Source: Anaerolineae bacterium (GTDB taxonomy: Bacteria > Chloroflexota > Anaerolineae > Aggregatilineales > Phototrophicaceae). Taken from it: a stretch of 64,000 nucleotides of DNA. The translations under genes and the position numbers were made by a program. Positions within the stretch are counted from its first letter, which is position 1. Each line of letters begins with the position of its first letter. This document shows, in pieces, positions 18,447 to 27,717 of the stretch. The stretch covers positions 372,001-436,000 of the forward strand of contig JAJDZV010000008.1 of the NCBI GenBank assembly GCA_022824465.1, read 5' to 3'. The notes below the pieces were generated by a model. It saw only the letters and a program-made list of their open reading frames with translations, had not been told where the DNA came from and ran no database searches.

Positions 18447-20261
18447 ATGTCGAGTCTGTTTCGAATCATTCCATGCGTGATCGCGCTGTGCATCAGTTTC
18501 GGAATCGCCGTGGCGCAGGACATCGTCGACCCGTATAGCGACGTGCCGAAGTTTCGCACCGAGGATGGCGGTTTTGTCCTGGGCGACCCGGCAGCCGACG
18601 TCAAGCTGATTGAATTCTCCGACTTTCTGTGCCCCAGCTGCCAGAACTATGAGCCGATCATATCCGGATTCATCCAGGATTATGTGATCACGGGACAGGC
18701 GCAATTCGAATACAGGATATTCCCGGTGGTTGACCCGACATTATCCGCGCAAGGCGCCAATCTGGTTGAATGCGCTGAGGTGTTGCGACCGGGCGCCTTC
18801 TGGCACGCGCACGATATGATGTTCGACTTGGTCATCAAGCAGGGATTTACCGAGCATACGGCGACCGCCTTCGCCGACTCGCTGGCTCTCGAGCTAGATG
18901 ACTTGCTGGCGTGCAGCGCCGAAGCGAGCCAATACGAAATAGACGCGGAATATGGTCGGAGCCTCGGCGTGCGAGGAACACCAGCGCTATTCGTCCAATA
19001 CGACGACAGTCCGCCACTGTCGATTGCGCTGCCGCTGACGGAGCACTACCCGGCAATCGTGAATGCCATCCGCCCCGAATCGACCGAACCGGTCACGATT
19101 GAATTCGGCGATTACGCCGGTCTGACCACATTCAGGCTTGAAGATGGCGGGTTCGCGCTTGGCGACCGGGAAGCGGCAGTAACGATCGTCGCTTTTGAGG
19201 ACTTCCTGTGTCCGCACTGCGGGGCTTATACCGCAACCGTCAAACAGTTCGCGCGCGAACAAGTGCGCGCTGGCAATGCCAACTTCGAATTTCGATTCTA
19301 TCCGCTGGTGAATCCGCAATATTCAACGACCTTCGCCAAGACGGCCGAGTGTGTTGCCGCGCAAGACCTGCGCCTGTTCTGGGACGCTCACGATCTGCTA
19401 TTTGAGTTTGCCGGCGCCGGCAACCTTGATGATGCGCCGGCGAAGCTCGCAACGTTGCTTGGATTAGACGCGCATTCGCTGAACGAATGTCTGGACCGGG
19501 CGATACAATTCCTGGTCGATACGCAATTGGGACAAAGCGCAAGCGTCTCTGGCACGCCAGCCATTCGCGCGCGCGCTGGCGGCGGCGCACCGCAGGTGAT
19601 TTATGCCGGACAGCAATCCTACGACCGGGGCGGGCTGCCGCTGGAAATGCTGACCGCGCTGGCGGAAGGCGCGCCGGGAGTTAGCATCGGACCGCCGGAG
19701 CCCACCTTGCTCAATGCCAATTTCTTGCAGGATACCAGTTTGATCGACGGCGAACCGTGCGCCCCTCCATGCTGGCGGAATATCGTACCGGGCGAAACCG
19801 ATATGTCCGTCGCGCTGGACCTTGTCGCGAGCGAAGAAGCGCTCAATATCGTACAATCGTCCGACTGGGGATTCGTGTTTCAACTGGAAACAGGCGCGCC
19901 GTGCTGCCAGGTTGCCAGCGACAATGAGGGCCGAGTCGCGTCAATCTTGCTGCAATTGGCGCCGCGTATCGACATAGGCGATGTATTGCAGGTCTATGGC
20001 GAGCCAGAATTCGTATCGGGCCAGCCATTCAGCGAAAGCGAAGCGGTCATCATGCTCTTGTATCTTGAGCGTCAGATGGCGCTATATGTGGTTGTTCCCG
20101 GCGTAGAGGGCCAACTTGAAGCCACGTCTCCGGTTGTGTCCGCGATCTACGCCTCTGAGGATGTGCTTGCCAGAGCCTTTGGCGCGATGCCATTTGACCG
20201 TTGGAAGGGCTATCTGAAATACAGCGAGTACATGGACGGCGAATTCGACCATGAGCCGTAG
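18447..20261 (+). CDS. Secreted protein with two DsbA-like thioredoxin domains and a Cys-rich C-terminal domain
   Basis: 604 residues. A signal peptide (about 1-24, ending AVAQ) sends it out of the cytoplasm. Two DsbA-like domains repeat the same plan: GGFVLGDPAADVKLIEFSDF then C-P-S-C (Cys62, Cys65), and GGFALGDREA then C-P-H-C (about 254-257). Each ends with a cis-Pro loop (RGTPALFV, SGTPAIRA). CPHC is the oxidising DsbA motif; CPSC is less usual. A third domain from about 425 starts CAPPCWRNIVPGET, a C-x-P-P-C-W pattern I associate with Chloroflexota lipoproteins, and contains another CC pair. It probably handles disulfides in secreted proteins. The RBS is AAGGAAAT. Confidence 0.85.
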   Translation: MSSLFRIIPCVIALCISFGIAVAQDIVDPYSDVPKFRTEDGGFVLGDPAADVKLIEFSDFLCPSCQNYEPIISGFIQDYVITGQAQFEYRIFPVVDPTLSAQGANLVECAEVLRPGAFWHAHDMMFDLVIKQGFTEHTATAFADSLALELDDLLACSAEASQYEIDAEYGRSLGVRGTPALFVQYDDSPPLSIALPLTEHYPAIVNAIRPESTEPVTIEFGDYAGLTTFRLEDGGFALGDREAAVTIVAFEDFLCPHCGAYTATVKQFAREQVRAGNANFEFRFYPLVNPQYSTTFAKTAECVAAQDLRLFWDAHDLLFEFAGAGNLDDAPAKLATLLGLDAHSLNECLDRAIQFLVDTQLGQSASVSGTPAIRARAGGGAPQVIYAGQQSYDRGGLPLEMLTALAEGAPGVSIGPPEPTLLNANFLQDTSLIDGEPCAPPCWRNIVPGETDMSVALDLVASEEALNIVQSSDWGFVFQLETGAPCCQVASDNEGRVASILLQLAPRIDIGDVLQVYGEPEFVSGQPFSESEAVIMLLYLERQMALYVVVPGVEGQLEATSPVVSAIYASEDVLARAFGAMPFDRWKGYLKYSEYMDGEFDHEP

Positions 20262-20283
20262 GCCTCAATCTTAGGTTTGAGGC
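20262..20283. terminator. Hairpin between convergent DsbA-like gene and hisE
   Basis: GCCTCAA at 20262-20268 pairs with TTGAGGC at 20277-20283 around an 8-base loop, exactly in the gap between two convergent stops. There is no T-run on either side, so it may be only a transcript end stabiliser. Confidence 0.35.
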
Positions 20284-20579
20284 TGATGCCGCTCGCGCAA
20301 GCGTTGGCGCAAGTCATCCAAGGTCAGATCCAGGTCGGCCATAAGGACCAACGCGTGATAAACGAGATCGGCCAATTCGTCGATCTGTTGTTCGCGTCCT
20401 TGACTCAAAGCCGCCACGATTAACTCGACCGCTTCTTCGCCTACCTTTTGCGAAATGCGATGACGTCCGGATTCAAAAAGCGATGTGGTGTAGCTGCCCG
20501 GTTTCGGATTGCGCTGGCGGTCGTGAATAATCGCTTCCAAGGCATCCAGCATATCGGCCATTGATCGCTCCTGGGTCAT
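20271..20579 (-). CDS. hisE: Phosphoribosyl-ATP pyrophosphatase
   Basis: Removes pyrophosphate from phosphoribosyl-ATP, the second step of histidine synthesis. 102 residues, an all-alpha MazG-like fold with [20 protein letters not shown] and [14 protein letters not shown], which carries the metal-binding Glu/Asp residues. The ATG at 20579 overlaps the hisI stop as ATGA, so hisE is a separate gene and not fused as in E. coli HisIE. Last gene of the his operon. Confidence 0.95.
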   Translation of the reverse strand: MTQERSMADMLDALEAIIHDRQRNPKPGSYTTSLFESGRHRISQKVGEEAVELIVAALSQGREQQIDELADLVYHALVLMADLDLTLDDLRQRLRERHQPQT

Positions 20580-20935
20580 AGTCGCTCGGGCTTTGCTGCG
20601 AATGCTTTGAGGTCGCGGAAGAAACAAGTAGGTTTCAGCGTATGGCAAGCGGGACCGGTCGGTTCTACCAGGAGCAGGAGCGTATCAGCATCGCAATCCA
20701 CACGAATCTCGATCACGCGCTGAATGTTGTTCGAGGTCGCCCCTTTGCGCCAGAGTTCCTGCCGCCGCCGGCTCCAGAATACCGCTTCGCCCAAGTCCAG
20801 CGTGCGCTGCAGCGAAGCGGCATTCATAAAAGCCAGCATCAAAACGTCCATTGTGCGCGCGTCTTGTACGATCGCCGGGATGAGCCCTTGTTCATTCCAC
20901 TTGATGGCGGCGAGAGTGTCGGCGTCAAGCTTCAT
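20576..20935 (-). CDS. hisI: Phosphoribosyl-AMP cyclohydrolase
   Basis: Opens the adenine ring of phosphoribosyl-AMP (third step of histidine synthesis), a zinc enzyme. 119 residues. [32 protein letters not shown] and the metal-site [20 protein letters not shown] are all present. The ATG at 20935 overlaps the end of hisF by 11 bases. The in-frame start at 20953 is less likely because it would push further into hisF. Confidence 0.95.
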   Translation of the reverse strand: MKLDADTLAAIKWNEQGLIPAIVQDARTMDVLMLAFMNAASLQRTLDLGEAVFWSRRRQELWRKGATSNNIQRVIEIRVDCDADTLLLLVEPTGPACHTLKPTCFFRDLKAFAAKPERL

Positions 20936-21707
20936 CAAGCGCCTCCCATCCATTCAGTCGCACTGGTACGCCGGCCTGATGCAGGTAGTCTTTCAGATCG
21001 CTTATTCTAAGTTCGACAAAGTGAAATAGGCTGGCGGCCAAGGCGGCGTCCGCTCGTCCGTCTGTCAGCGCTTCGACAAAGTGCTGTTTCGTCCCGGCGC
21101 CGCCGGAGGCAATTACCGGTATCGACACCGCATCAGCAACGGCTTGCAGCATCTCAATATCGTAGCCGGTCTTCGTGCCATCCTTGTCCATGCTCGTCAG
21201 GAGGATTTCGCCGGCGCCTCGATCTTCGACTTCCTTTGCCCAGCGCACCGCTTCTTTGTCGGTCGGAATACGCCCGCCGTTAATGTGCACCACCCACTTT
21301 CCGTCCACTCGGCGCGGGTCTATCGCCACCACTATACATTGGCTGCCGAACCCCCAAGCGCCAGCCGAAATGAGTTCCGGGTCGCGCACAGCAGCGCTAT
21401 TGATTGAGACTTTGTCCGCGCCGGCCAGCAAGGTTTCACGGATATCGCCAATGCTGCGGATACCGCCGCCGACGCAGTAGGGTATGAAGATGCTGTCGGC
21501 TACCTGCCGCACCATTTCGAGCACGGTCGCTCGGCCTTCATGTGATGCGGTGATATCGAGAAACACCAGTTCGTCCGCGCCTTCGCGATCGTATACGATG
21601 GCTTGTTCCACCGGGTCGCCGGCGTCGCGCAGATTGACAAAGTTGACGCCTTTCACGACCCGCCCGTTCATCACATCCAGACAGGGGATTATCCTTTTCG
21701 CCAGCAT
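20925..21707 (-). CDS. hisF: Imidazole glycerol phosphate synthase, cyclase subunit
   Basis: Uses ammonia delivered by HisH to convert PRFAR into IGP and AICAR. 260 residues, TIM barrel with [17 protein letters not shown] (catalytic Asp11) and [13 protein letters not shown] (second Asp), GGGIRS and IASGGAGT phosphate-binding loops. It sits between hisA and hisI. AICAR produced here feeds purine synthesis by PurH, encoded at 52-53.6 kb. Confidence 0.97.
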   Translation of the reverse strand: MLAKRIIPCLDVMNGRVVKGVNFVNLRDAGDPVEQAIVYDREGADELVFLDITASHEGRATVLEMVRQVADSIFIPYCVGGGIRSIGDIRETLLAGADKVSINSAAVRDPELISAGAWGFGSQCIVVAIDPRRVDGKWVVHINGGRIPTDKEAVRWAKEVEDRGAGEILLTSMDKDGTKTGYDIEMLQAVADAVSIPVIASGGAGTKQHFVEALTDGRADAALAASLFHFVELRISDLKDYLHQAGVPVRLNGWEALDEA

Positions 21708-21709
21708 AT

Positions 21710-22432
21710 TTAGCCTCCTTTCGCTGCTTTGAGCGCGTCAGCAAGCGTGAACCGGCGCTGATACAATGCCATGCCGATTATCGCGCCGGCCACCGCCTTG
21801 CTGCGCGCGAGTTTCAAAATATCGGACAGATCACGGACGCCGCCCGAGGCGATCACCTGGAGACCGGTGGCCTGCGCCAGGGCAACGGTATCGGCGACGT
21901 TCACACCTGAAAGGCCGCCGTCGCGCGCGACATCGGTGAAAAGCGCATGCCGGGCGCCCAGCGCGCGGTACTTCTTTCCCAACTCGACGGGCGTCAGCGA
22001 CGTCGCGGCCGTCCAGCCATGGGTTGTGACCTTGCCATCGCGCGCATCAAGCGCGACGCCGACAACATCGGACCCGAAACATTCAAGCACAAGGGAGGCC
22101 GAGGCAGGGTTTGTCGCCGCCATTGTGCCGATGAATATCCGGTTCGCGCCAGCGTCACGCGCGCTCCGCACAGACTCCATATCGCGCAAGCCGCCCGCGA
22201 ATTGGACATTGACGTCCAGCATAGCCACGGCTTCAAGAATGCGCAGGTTTTCGTTGGCTTGGTCAAAAGCGCCGTCCAGGTTCACCATGTGTATCCAGCG
22301 CGCCCCTTGATCTATCCAGCGCTGCGCTGCCGCCAAGGGGTCGTTGCTGAATATCGTCTGTTGCAGTGGGTCGCCTTCGCGCAGGCGAACCACTTTGCCG
22401 CCGCGCAAGTCGATTGCCGGATAAATGTTCAT
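21710..22432 (-). CDS. hisA: ProFAR isomerase
   Basis: Amadori isomerisation of ProFAR to PRFAR. 240 residues, TIM barrel beginning [17 protein letters not shown] (Asp8). The second acid is in [12 protein letters not shown], with [13 protein letters not shown] at the phosphate site. It lacks the PriA-specific context (a trp operon), so I call HisA. The ATG at 22432 overlaps the hisH stop by four bases. Confidence 0.96.
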   Translation of the reverse strand: MNIYPAIDLRGGKVVRLREGDPLQQTIFSNDPLAAAQRWIDQGARWIHMVNLDGAFDQANENLRILEAVAMLDVNVQFAGGLRDMESVRSARDAGANRIFIGTMAATNPASASLVLECFGSDVVGVALDARDGKVTTHGWTAATSLTPVELGKKYRALGARHALFTDVARDGGLSGVNVADTVALAQATGLQVIASGGVRDLSDILKLARSKAVAGAIIGMALYQRRFTLADALKAAKGG

Positions 22433-23049
22433 CGGCGCTCCTGGAGGCACAAGAAGTTTGACAGAATTCGTAATCCGAAAGACTGGCTCTTCTCCGGATG
22501 GAATTGCACACCATAGATATTTCCCTGTTGGACGACGGCGGCGTAATCAATGCCGTAGTCGACTGAAGCCACGACCGTCTCAGGATTCGACGCCGCGCAG
22601 TAGTAGCTGTGGACGAAATAGACATAACTGCGCTCGTCCAAGCCGCGCAGCAGCGCCGATCGGCGCCTGATATTGAGCTGATTCCAGCCCATATGGGGCA
22701 CCTTGCGGTCGGTGAAATGCGGGAAGCGCGCCACTCTTCCGCTCAGTACGCCCAAGCCTTCATGCTCGCCCATTTCCTCGCCAACATCAAAAAGCATCTG
22801 CATACCCACGCAAATGCCCAAATAGGGCGTGCCCGCAGCCAGTGCCGCCTTCAGTGGTTCGATCAAGCCCTGCTTGCCCATCTGCGCCATGCCGGCGCCA
22901 AATGCGCCAACGCCCGGTAAGATGATCTTGCTGGCGCCTTCAAGTTGCTCTGGGCGACGCACAAGACGCAACTCTTGCGCATTGAGATGCTTCAAGGCAT
23001 GCAATACGCTGCGCAAGTTGCCGGCGCCATAATCGATTACCGCAAGCAT
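22429..23049 (-). CDS. hisH: Imidazole glycerol phosphate synthase, glutaminase subunit
   Basis: Class I glutamine amidotransferase that feeds ammonia to HisF. 206 residues. VIDYGAGNLRSV at the N-terminus, LPGVGAFG, nucleophile YLGICVGMQMLF (Cys80) and the His-Glu pair in GVQFHPEKS. The ATG at 23049 gives the normal N-terminus; an upstream in-frame ATG at 23085 falls inside the attenuator terminator and is rejected. First structural gene of hisHAFIE. Confidence 0.96.
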   Translation of the reverse strand: MLAVIDYGAGNLRSVLHALKHLNAQELRLVRRPEQLEGASKIILPGVGAFGAGMAQMGKQGLIEPLKAALAAGTPYLGICVGMQMLFDVGEEMGEHEGLGVLSGRVARFPHFTDRKVPHMGWNQLNIRRRSALLRGLDERSYVYFVHSYYCAASNPETVVASVDYGIDYAAVVQQGNIYGVQFHPEKSQSFGLRILSNFLCLQERR

Positions 23050-23083
23050 TCGCACTCTCCGTGAGTTCACCATTCCAGCAAAC

Positions 23084-23108
23084 AAAAAGCCCCGCGTTTC
23101 GGCGAGGC
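23084..23108 (-). terminator. Intrinsic terminator (putative his attenuator) before hisH
   Basis: On the minus strand GCCTCGC (23108-23102) pairs with GCGGGGC (23095-23089) around a 6-base loop, followed directly by TTTTT (23088-23084). It lies between the promoter/leader ORF and hisH, so it should stop transcription before the operon unless relieved. Confidence 0.8.
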
Positions 23109-23130
23109 AGCAGGCACTTGTCTTGCAGGC

Positions 23131-23196
23131 TTCAAGCTAAGCGCTGCGCATCGCTCTCTTTGAGATTTGGAGATGATGCCGCGCACCGTGATTCAT
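23131..23196 (-). CDS. Putative his operon leader peptide (21 aa)
   Basis: A short ORF with ATG at 23196 begins MNHGARHHLQ and stops at 23131. Three histidine codons fall in the first eight, including a CAT CAT pair. It starts about 22 bases after the predicted transcription start and ends 22 bases before the terminator stem. Its last codons lie in a second hairpin (GCAG-C-GCTT with AAGCCTGC). This is the layout of a ribosome-mediated histidine attenuator. An antiterminator pairing was not found by eye, so the mechanism is inferred. Confidence 0.65.
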
Positions 23197-23224
23197 GTGA
23201 ATACCCACCCTGGATTTCGTCATG

Positions 23225-23253
23225 AGTTTAGCGGGCTGCAGCCGCGCTGTCAA
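23225..23253 (-). promoter_or_regulatory. Promoter of the his operon
   Basis: On the minus strand TTGACA (23253-23248), exactly 17 bases, then TAAACT (23230-23225). The predicted start is near 23218. It overlaps the region just upstream of the divergent promoter at 23282-23310. Confidence 0.85.
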
Positions 23254-23281
23254 GCCGCGACTTGCACGCGCGCCGCTTCAA

Positions 23282-23310
23282 TTGAAGGCAGGGCGACGAA
23301 GTGATATAAT
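23282..23310 (+). promoter_or_regulatory. Promoter of the coiled-coil/selB pair
   Basis: TTGAAG at 23282-23287, a 17-base spacer and TATAAT at 23305-23310, 52 bases before the ATG at 23363. It rules out the long in-frame extension up to 23222 as coding. Confidence 0.8.
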
Positions 23311-23362
23311 TGTTACAGTCCGTAGCATGCGCCACCGGTCTGTGGCGTCCGGAGCAGTTACG

Positions 23363-24586
23363 ATGGAGATCAATCAAATCGCCAGCATGATCGAGTGGCT
23401 TGACGAAGAGCGCCGCCGCGACAAAGCGCTCATAGCCACGCTGGAAGAACGCCTGTCGCAACAGACAGACACTGTGGATTCCATGCAACGTCGCGTCAAC
23501 TCGGTGGAATCAGATCAAGCCGTGATGAAGCAGGAAGTTATGCCAGCGGCAAGAGAGCGCGACATCCTGGAGCAAATGCGCCAGGAAGCTGAGCAAATGC
23601 TGGAAAACGCCGAGGCGCGCCGATTGACAGCCGAACGTGAAGCGGAACGACGCATAGAACTCCAGCGGGAAAACTTCCAGCGGGCCGTACGCGAGGTAGC
23701 GGACAAAGCGGAGCGGCTCGAGCGGCAGCTGGCGAATATCGGCGACCTGCAATCCGAAGGCGACCGCCTCGCTAACGCCATGCGCTTGCTCAACCAGGAA
23801 ATCGATGACTTGAGCAAGAAGATGGAGTCGCCCGACCGCCGCTTGACATTCCTTGAGGAGCAGCGCCGCACAGACGCTCGACGCCTCGCGGAGATTGAAA
23901 CCGAGCTGCCCGAATACAAGAAGTCGGTCGACGGCATACAGCCCAAGCTGACGCTTATCGAAGAGCTGGCTGTGCGCAACGAACGACGGCTGCAGGACGT
24001 CTCCAACGTAGACCGGGAACGCCGCGACCAGATTCAGCAGTTTATCGACCAGCAGCAACTGATGGTGCAGCAGCGCGACCAGCAACTGCAAGAATTAAGC
24101 AAGCGCTTCGGCATCCACGACGATGAGCTGCAAAAGAACATCGAGCGCTTTGAAGTATGGGCGCAAGCCTATCGTGAAATGAAACGCATCATTGATGACT
24201 TCAACCGCATCGGCGACCGGCTGGAGCGGCGCATCAGCGAAGCCTCTGAAATGCAACGGCTAAGCGAAGAACGTTTCCGCGAAGAGTGGAACGACTGGCG
24301 CGACGAGGATCAGAAGCGCTGGAAGCAGTTGACGCTCTCAAGTGATGAGGTCTGGCGCAACCACGACCGGGAGTTCGAAGTATTCATCAAACGAATGGAC
24401 GAAGTCGAGACCGTCTTACCCGGTTTGCAGAGCCACATTGATCGACTATGGCTGCTGGAGCGCGCCCGCGCCGAACTCTATCGCGAACGCTACCAAGCCA
24501 TGCTGCACGAATATGATACCAACGACAGCGGCGACGGCGCCCGGCCGAGCTTTCGGCAGCCAGCCGGCCGATTCAGCGATACATAA
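23363..24586 (+). CDS. Long coiled-coil protein of unknown function
   Basis: 407 residues, almost entirely helical heptads rich in Glu, Arg, Gln and Leu from about 15 to 390. No signal peptide or membrane segment is seen, and the tail (GARPSFRQPAGRF) is probably unstructured. The look is of a structural or scaffolding cytoplasmic protein; I do not recognise a family. The ATG at 23363 has GGAG nine bases upstream. selB starts only three bases after its stop, so the two are almost surely co-transcribed, though a functional link to selenocysteine is not implied. Confidence 0.85.
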   Translation: MEINQIASMIEWLDEERRRDKALIATLEERLSQQTDTVDSMQRRVNSVESDQAVMKQEVMPAARERDILEQMRQEAEQMLENAEARRLTAEREAERRIELQRENFQRAVREVADKAERLERQLANIGDLQSEGDRLANAMRLLNQEIDDLSKKMESPDRRLTFLEEQRRTDARRLAEIETELPEYKKSVDGIQPKLTLIEELAVRNERRLQDVSNVDRERRDQIQQFIDQQQLMVQQRDQQLQELSKRFGIHDDELQKNIERFEVWAQAYREMKRIIDDFNRIGDRLERRISEASEMQRLSEERFREEWNDWRDEDQKRWKQLTLSSDEVWRNHDREFEVFIKRMDEVETVLPGLQSHIDRLWLLERARAELYRERYQAMLHEYDTNDSGDGARPSFRQPAGRFSDT

Positions 24587-24589
24587 TCC

Positions 24590-26458
24590 ATGCGCGTCAT
24601 TGGGACTGCCGGGCACGTCGATCACGGCAAATCCAGTCTGGTCGAAGCGCTCACTGGCATTACTCCCGACCGGCTAGCCGAAGAACAGAGCCGCCAAATG
24701 ACCATTGATCTGGGCTTCGCCTGGCTTGAGATGCCGTCGGGCGAAACCATCGGCTTGGTTGATGTGCCCGGTCATCGTGATTTCATCGAGAATATGCTCG
24801 CGGGGGTCGGCGGTATAGACGCGGCTTTGCTTGTTATCGCCGCCGATGAAGGCATCATGCCGCAAACGCGCGAGCACCTCGCCATAATGAACTTGCTGGA
24901 AATCAAGAATGTCCTCGTAGCATTGAGCAAGATCGACCTCGTTGACGATCCGGAGTGGATTGAGTTGGTTCGCCTTGAAGTCGAAGACCTGCTGGCAGCG
25001 CACAGCCTGGAATGCGCGCCAATTGTCCCGGTTTCCGCTCACAGCGGGGCCGGTCTTGACAGGCTGCTAAGCAAGCTGCAGACCATCCTAGCCAATCTGC
25101 CCTTGCGCGCCGATTTCCACCAGCCGCGACTACCGGTCGATCGCGTCTTTGTCGTGAGCGGCTTCGGCGCGGTGGTCACTGGAACTCTCACAGGGGGCGC
25201 ATTGTCGGTTGGAGACAACATTGAGTTGCAGCCGAGGGGCCAGATCGGTCGCATACGCGGATTGCAAAGCTACAAGCGCGATGTGCAGACGGCTGTGCCA
25301 GGCAGCCGAGTAGCCGTCAATATTGCCGGTCTCAGCGGAGCGCAAATCCAGCGCGGCGACCTGCTCACATATCCGGGACAAATCCAAAGCACGCTCCTAG
25401 CCGATGCGCGCTTCAGGCAACTGCCCGATATCGACCGCCCGCTAAAGCACAATGCCGAAGTCAAGGTCTTTTGCGGAGCGGCCGATACACTGGCAAACGC
25501 GCGACTGCTCGATTGCGATGCGCTCGGGCCCGGCGAGACCGGCTGGCTGCAACTCCGATTGCGCAATGCCATGCCGCTTTCTCGCGGTGACCGGTTTATC
25601 CTGCGCTATCCTTCGCCGGCGGAAACTATCGGCGGCGGGCTGATTGTCAACGCGCATCCCGGGCGACGCTACAAACGGCATCAGCCCGAAGTAATTGCCA
25701 ACCTGGACACGAGGCTTCACGGATCGCCCGCGGAGCAATTCGCCGCCGCGGCTGCTAGCGCCGAGCCGCAGAAGACTTCTGACATTCAGAAGCACCTGGG
25801 ATACAGCGATGACGAGCTCTTGGACGCCTCGTCAGAAGCCGAGCGAGAAGGCCTAGTCGTCGCTCTCGACGGCGGGACGTATTGGGCGTCGCAATCCTGG
25901 CAAGCGCTTCGGCACGAGATCGCCGCCGAATTGAGCGTTTTCCATCAAGCCAAGCCGCTGCGCCTGGGAATGCTTCGCGCCGAATTGCGCAGCCGGCTAA
26001 ACACAAGATTGACCTTGCTTGATCAGGCGGTGAAAGCCGACGACAGACTGACGGCCGATGGCGCCTTCATTCGACTTTCTGACCACAAGATCGTATTCAC
26101 GGCCGAGCAGCATGAGAAGGCGACGCAGCTGCGACAGGCGCTCGCGGACGCGCCATTCACGCCTCCTAACATCGCCGACCTGAACCAACTGGCGGGTGAA
26201 GAAGTCGTTCGCGCCCTCTTGGACATGCGCGCTCTAGTCAATGTCAGCGACGCCATCGCGTTCGGCGCGGAGGACTACGAGCGCATGGTCAGCGCTATTC
26301 GCGAGCGTATCGGGTCTGAGGGGCAAATCGACGCCAAGACAGTCCGCGACATGTTTGGCGCCTCGCGCAAATACGCCATCGCCGTCCTGGAGCATCTCGA
26401 TTCCTTAGGCGTCACTCAGCGGGTAGGTGACGTCCGCCGGGCGGGCCGCAATATTTGA
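24590..26458 (+). CDS. selB: Selenocysteine-specific translation elongation factor
   Basis: GTPase that brings Sec-tRNA to UGA codons marked by a SECIS hairpin. 622 residues. G1 is GHVDHGKSS (8-16), followed by TIDLGFAWL, which is typical of SelB, then DVPGHRDFI and the SKIDLVD G4 motif. EF-Tu-like domains 2 and 3 follow (VVTGTLTGG), then a long C-terminal part of winged-helix repeats ending VRDMFGASRKYAIAVLEHL. The genome should therefore encode selA, selD and tRNA-Sec, none of which I see here. The start is ATG 24590, close behind the preceding stop. Confidence 0.94.
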   Translation: MRVIGTAGHVDHGKSSLVEALTGITPDRLAEEQSRQMTIDLGFAWLEMPSGETIGLVDVPGHRDFIENMLAGVGGIDAALLVIAADEGIMPQTREHLAIMNLLEIKNVLVALSKIDLVDDPEWIELVRLEVEDLLAAHSLECAPIVPVSAHSGAGLDRLLSKLQTILANLPLRADFHQPRLPVDRVFVVSGFGAVVTGTLTGGALSVGDNIELQPRGQIGRIRGLQSYKRDVQTAVPGSRVAVNIAGLSGAQIQRGDLLTYPGQIQSTLLADARFRQLPDIDRPLKHNAEVKVFCGAADTLANARLLDCDALGPGETGWLQLRLRNAMPLSRGDRFILRYPSPAETIGGGLIVNAHPGRRYKRHQPEVIANLDTRLHGSPAEQFAAAAASAEPQKTSDIQKHLGYSDDELLDASSEAEREGLVVALDGGTYWASQSWQALRHEIAAELSVFHQAKPLRLGMLRAELRSRLNTRLTLLDQAVKADDRLTADGAFIRLSDHKIVFTAEQHEKATQLRQALADAPFTPPNIADLNQLAGEEVVRALLDMRALVNVSDAIAFGAEDYERMVSAIRERIGSEGQIDAKTVRDMFGASRKYAIAVLEHLDSLGVTQRVGDVRRAGRNI

Positions 26459-26469
26459 ATACGCGCGGT

Positions 26470-27654
26470 CTACTGGAGCAGCGCCGGCAGGAATCCGCCG
26501 ACGAAGGCATCCCCCAGCCCGATTGTGGTTGGCTTCGCCTGGTCGACAGCGGCCACGGGCACACAAACCATTTGCCCTCCTGGAAGCGAATTGACGTCTC
26601 GAGCGAAAGCCGCGTTACGGGCGCTGGGCGGGATGCCTTCAATAACTCGGTAGTCCTGCATTGTAAAGTCGTCGCCATAACGAAAGCGGGTCGTCGCCAT
26701 GGTGACCCCAGCTTTTAGCGCGGCTGCGTAGCGGCTGGCGTCGGCGCCAAACGCCAAGGCCCAATGCCGCGTGTGCAATACTACCGTCTCGGCCGGAATG
26801 CGTCTGAGCAGCTCGCTGAGCGCCGATCGCGTCTGCTCCACATCGCCAAAGTCGACTTTTCTGCTAAGGCGCGCCTGGAGTTCGTCCTCATTCAAGCCGA
26901 GCACGGTCAGCCGCGATCCCAGCGCTAATTCAAGCAGCCGGCGAAACGACGGATTGAAATAGCCGCCGTCTTCAAGATAAACGATGGCGTCGTCCGGCAA
27001 GACCTTCAGTATGCGCGCGAGCGTCGCCAGCCGCTCGGCCATCAAGGCTCTGCTCTGCATGGCGTTGAAACCGGACACCAGAAGCGCCCCCGAATCGCGG
27101 ATGAGGTCGGCGAAATCTGGATTGAGCTTCATAGAGATGCGATCGGCATTGCAATGAAAGATGAGTCGGTTGGCGCGGCGAGCGCGGATGTCGATTTCGC
27201 CAGCGCGAACGCGGTCGCCAGCGTCGAACTGTACGATCAGGTGCGGATAGAAACTGTCGCGCGCGTTGCCGCATACAAAAGGGCAGTTTGATGGGATGAG
27301 ACGGCGCACTTCGTCATTCTGCGTGATCAAGTGTAACGCTGAGGTATAGCCCAACTTCCTCATGGCGATTGCGGCGCGAACTGATGTCCCGCCGAGTGTG
27401 ATTCTCTTCTCGAAACGCGCGGCGAAACGCTCAATCAGATCGGAGTCGCTGACAAAGCGCTCGCCCCCCATATCCGCGCTCATGAAACTGAGAATCGAAA
27501 TGACTAGATCGCGCTCGGATTCTATCGGACCGTTGGCGGCTAGTTCACCAGCGCGTATCCGGTAATGCGCGACCAATTCTTCGAGAACCGCGCCCCGCCA
27601 TGCGATTTCATAATCGACGTTATTGCAGAATCCCAACGCGATTCTTTCACCCAT
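26470..27654 (-). CDS. ADP-dependent phosphofructokinase/glucokinase family sugar kinase
   Basis: 394 residues with features of the ADP-PFK/GK branch of the ribokinase fold: GFCNNVDYE near the start, LGGTSVRAAIAM, YPHLIVQFDAG, LLVSGFNAMQ, GLNEDELQ, VVLHTRHW and the C-terminal GLGDAFVGGF with the catalytic Asp. Known members use ADP to phosphorylate glucose or fructose-6-phosphate and are best known from Archaea, with scattered bacterial cases. It is the last gene of an operon with a sugar ABC transporter and a ketose-bisphosphate aldolase, so it may supply the bisphosphate (inference). The substrate is not fixed by the sequence. Confidence 0.78.
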   Translation of the reverse strand: MGERIALGFCNNVDYEIAWRGAVLEELVAHYRIRAGELAANGPIESERDLVISILSFMSADMGGERFVSDSDLIERFAARFEKRITLGGTSVRAAIAMRKLGYTSALHLITQNDEVRRLIPSNCPFVCGNARDSFYPHLIVQFDAGDRVRAGEIDIRARRANRLIFHCNADRISMKLNPDFADLIRDSGALLVSGFNAMQSRALMAERLATLARILKVLPDDAIVYLEDGGYFNPSFRRLLELALGSRLTVLGLNEDELQARLSRKVDFGDVEQTRSALSELLRRIPAETVVLHTRHWALAFGADASRYAAALKAGVTMATTRFRYGDDFTMQDYRVIEGIPPSARNAAFARDVNSLPGGQMVCVPVAAVDQAKPTTIGLGDAFVGGFLPALLQ

Positions 27655-27717
27655 GCGCTCGCCTCGAGGTCTGTGTGTCCTGTCTAGATGCAGGCGATGC
27701 AGGGGCGAGAGTATGCG

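Noticed and set aside
23222..23362. N-terminal extension of the coiled-coil protein
   Set aside because: It spans the divergent promoters, including a TTGAAG-N17-TATAAT for this gene, so it cannot be translated from that start.
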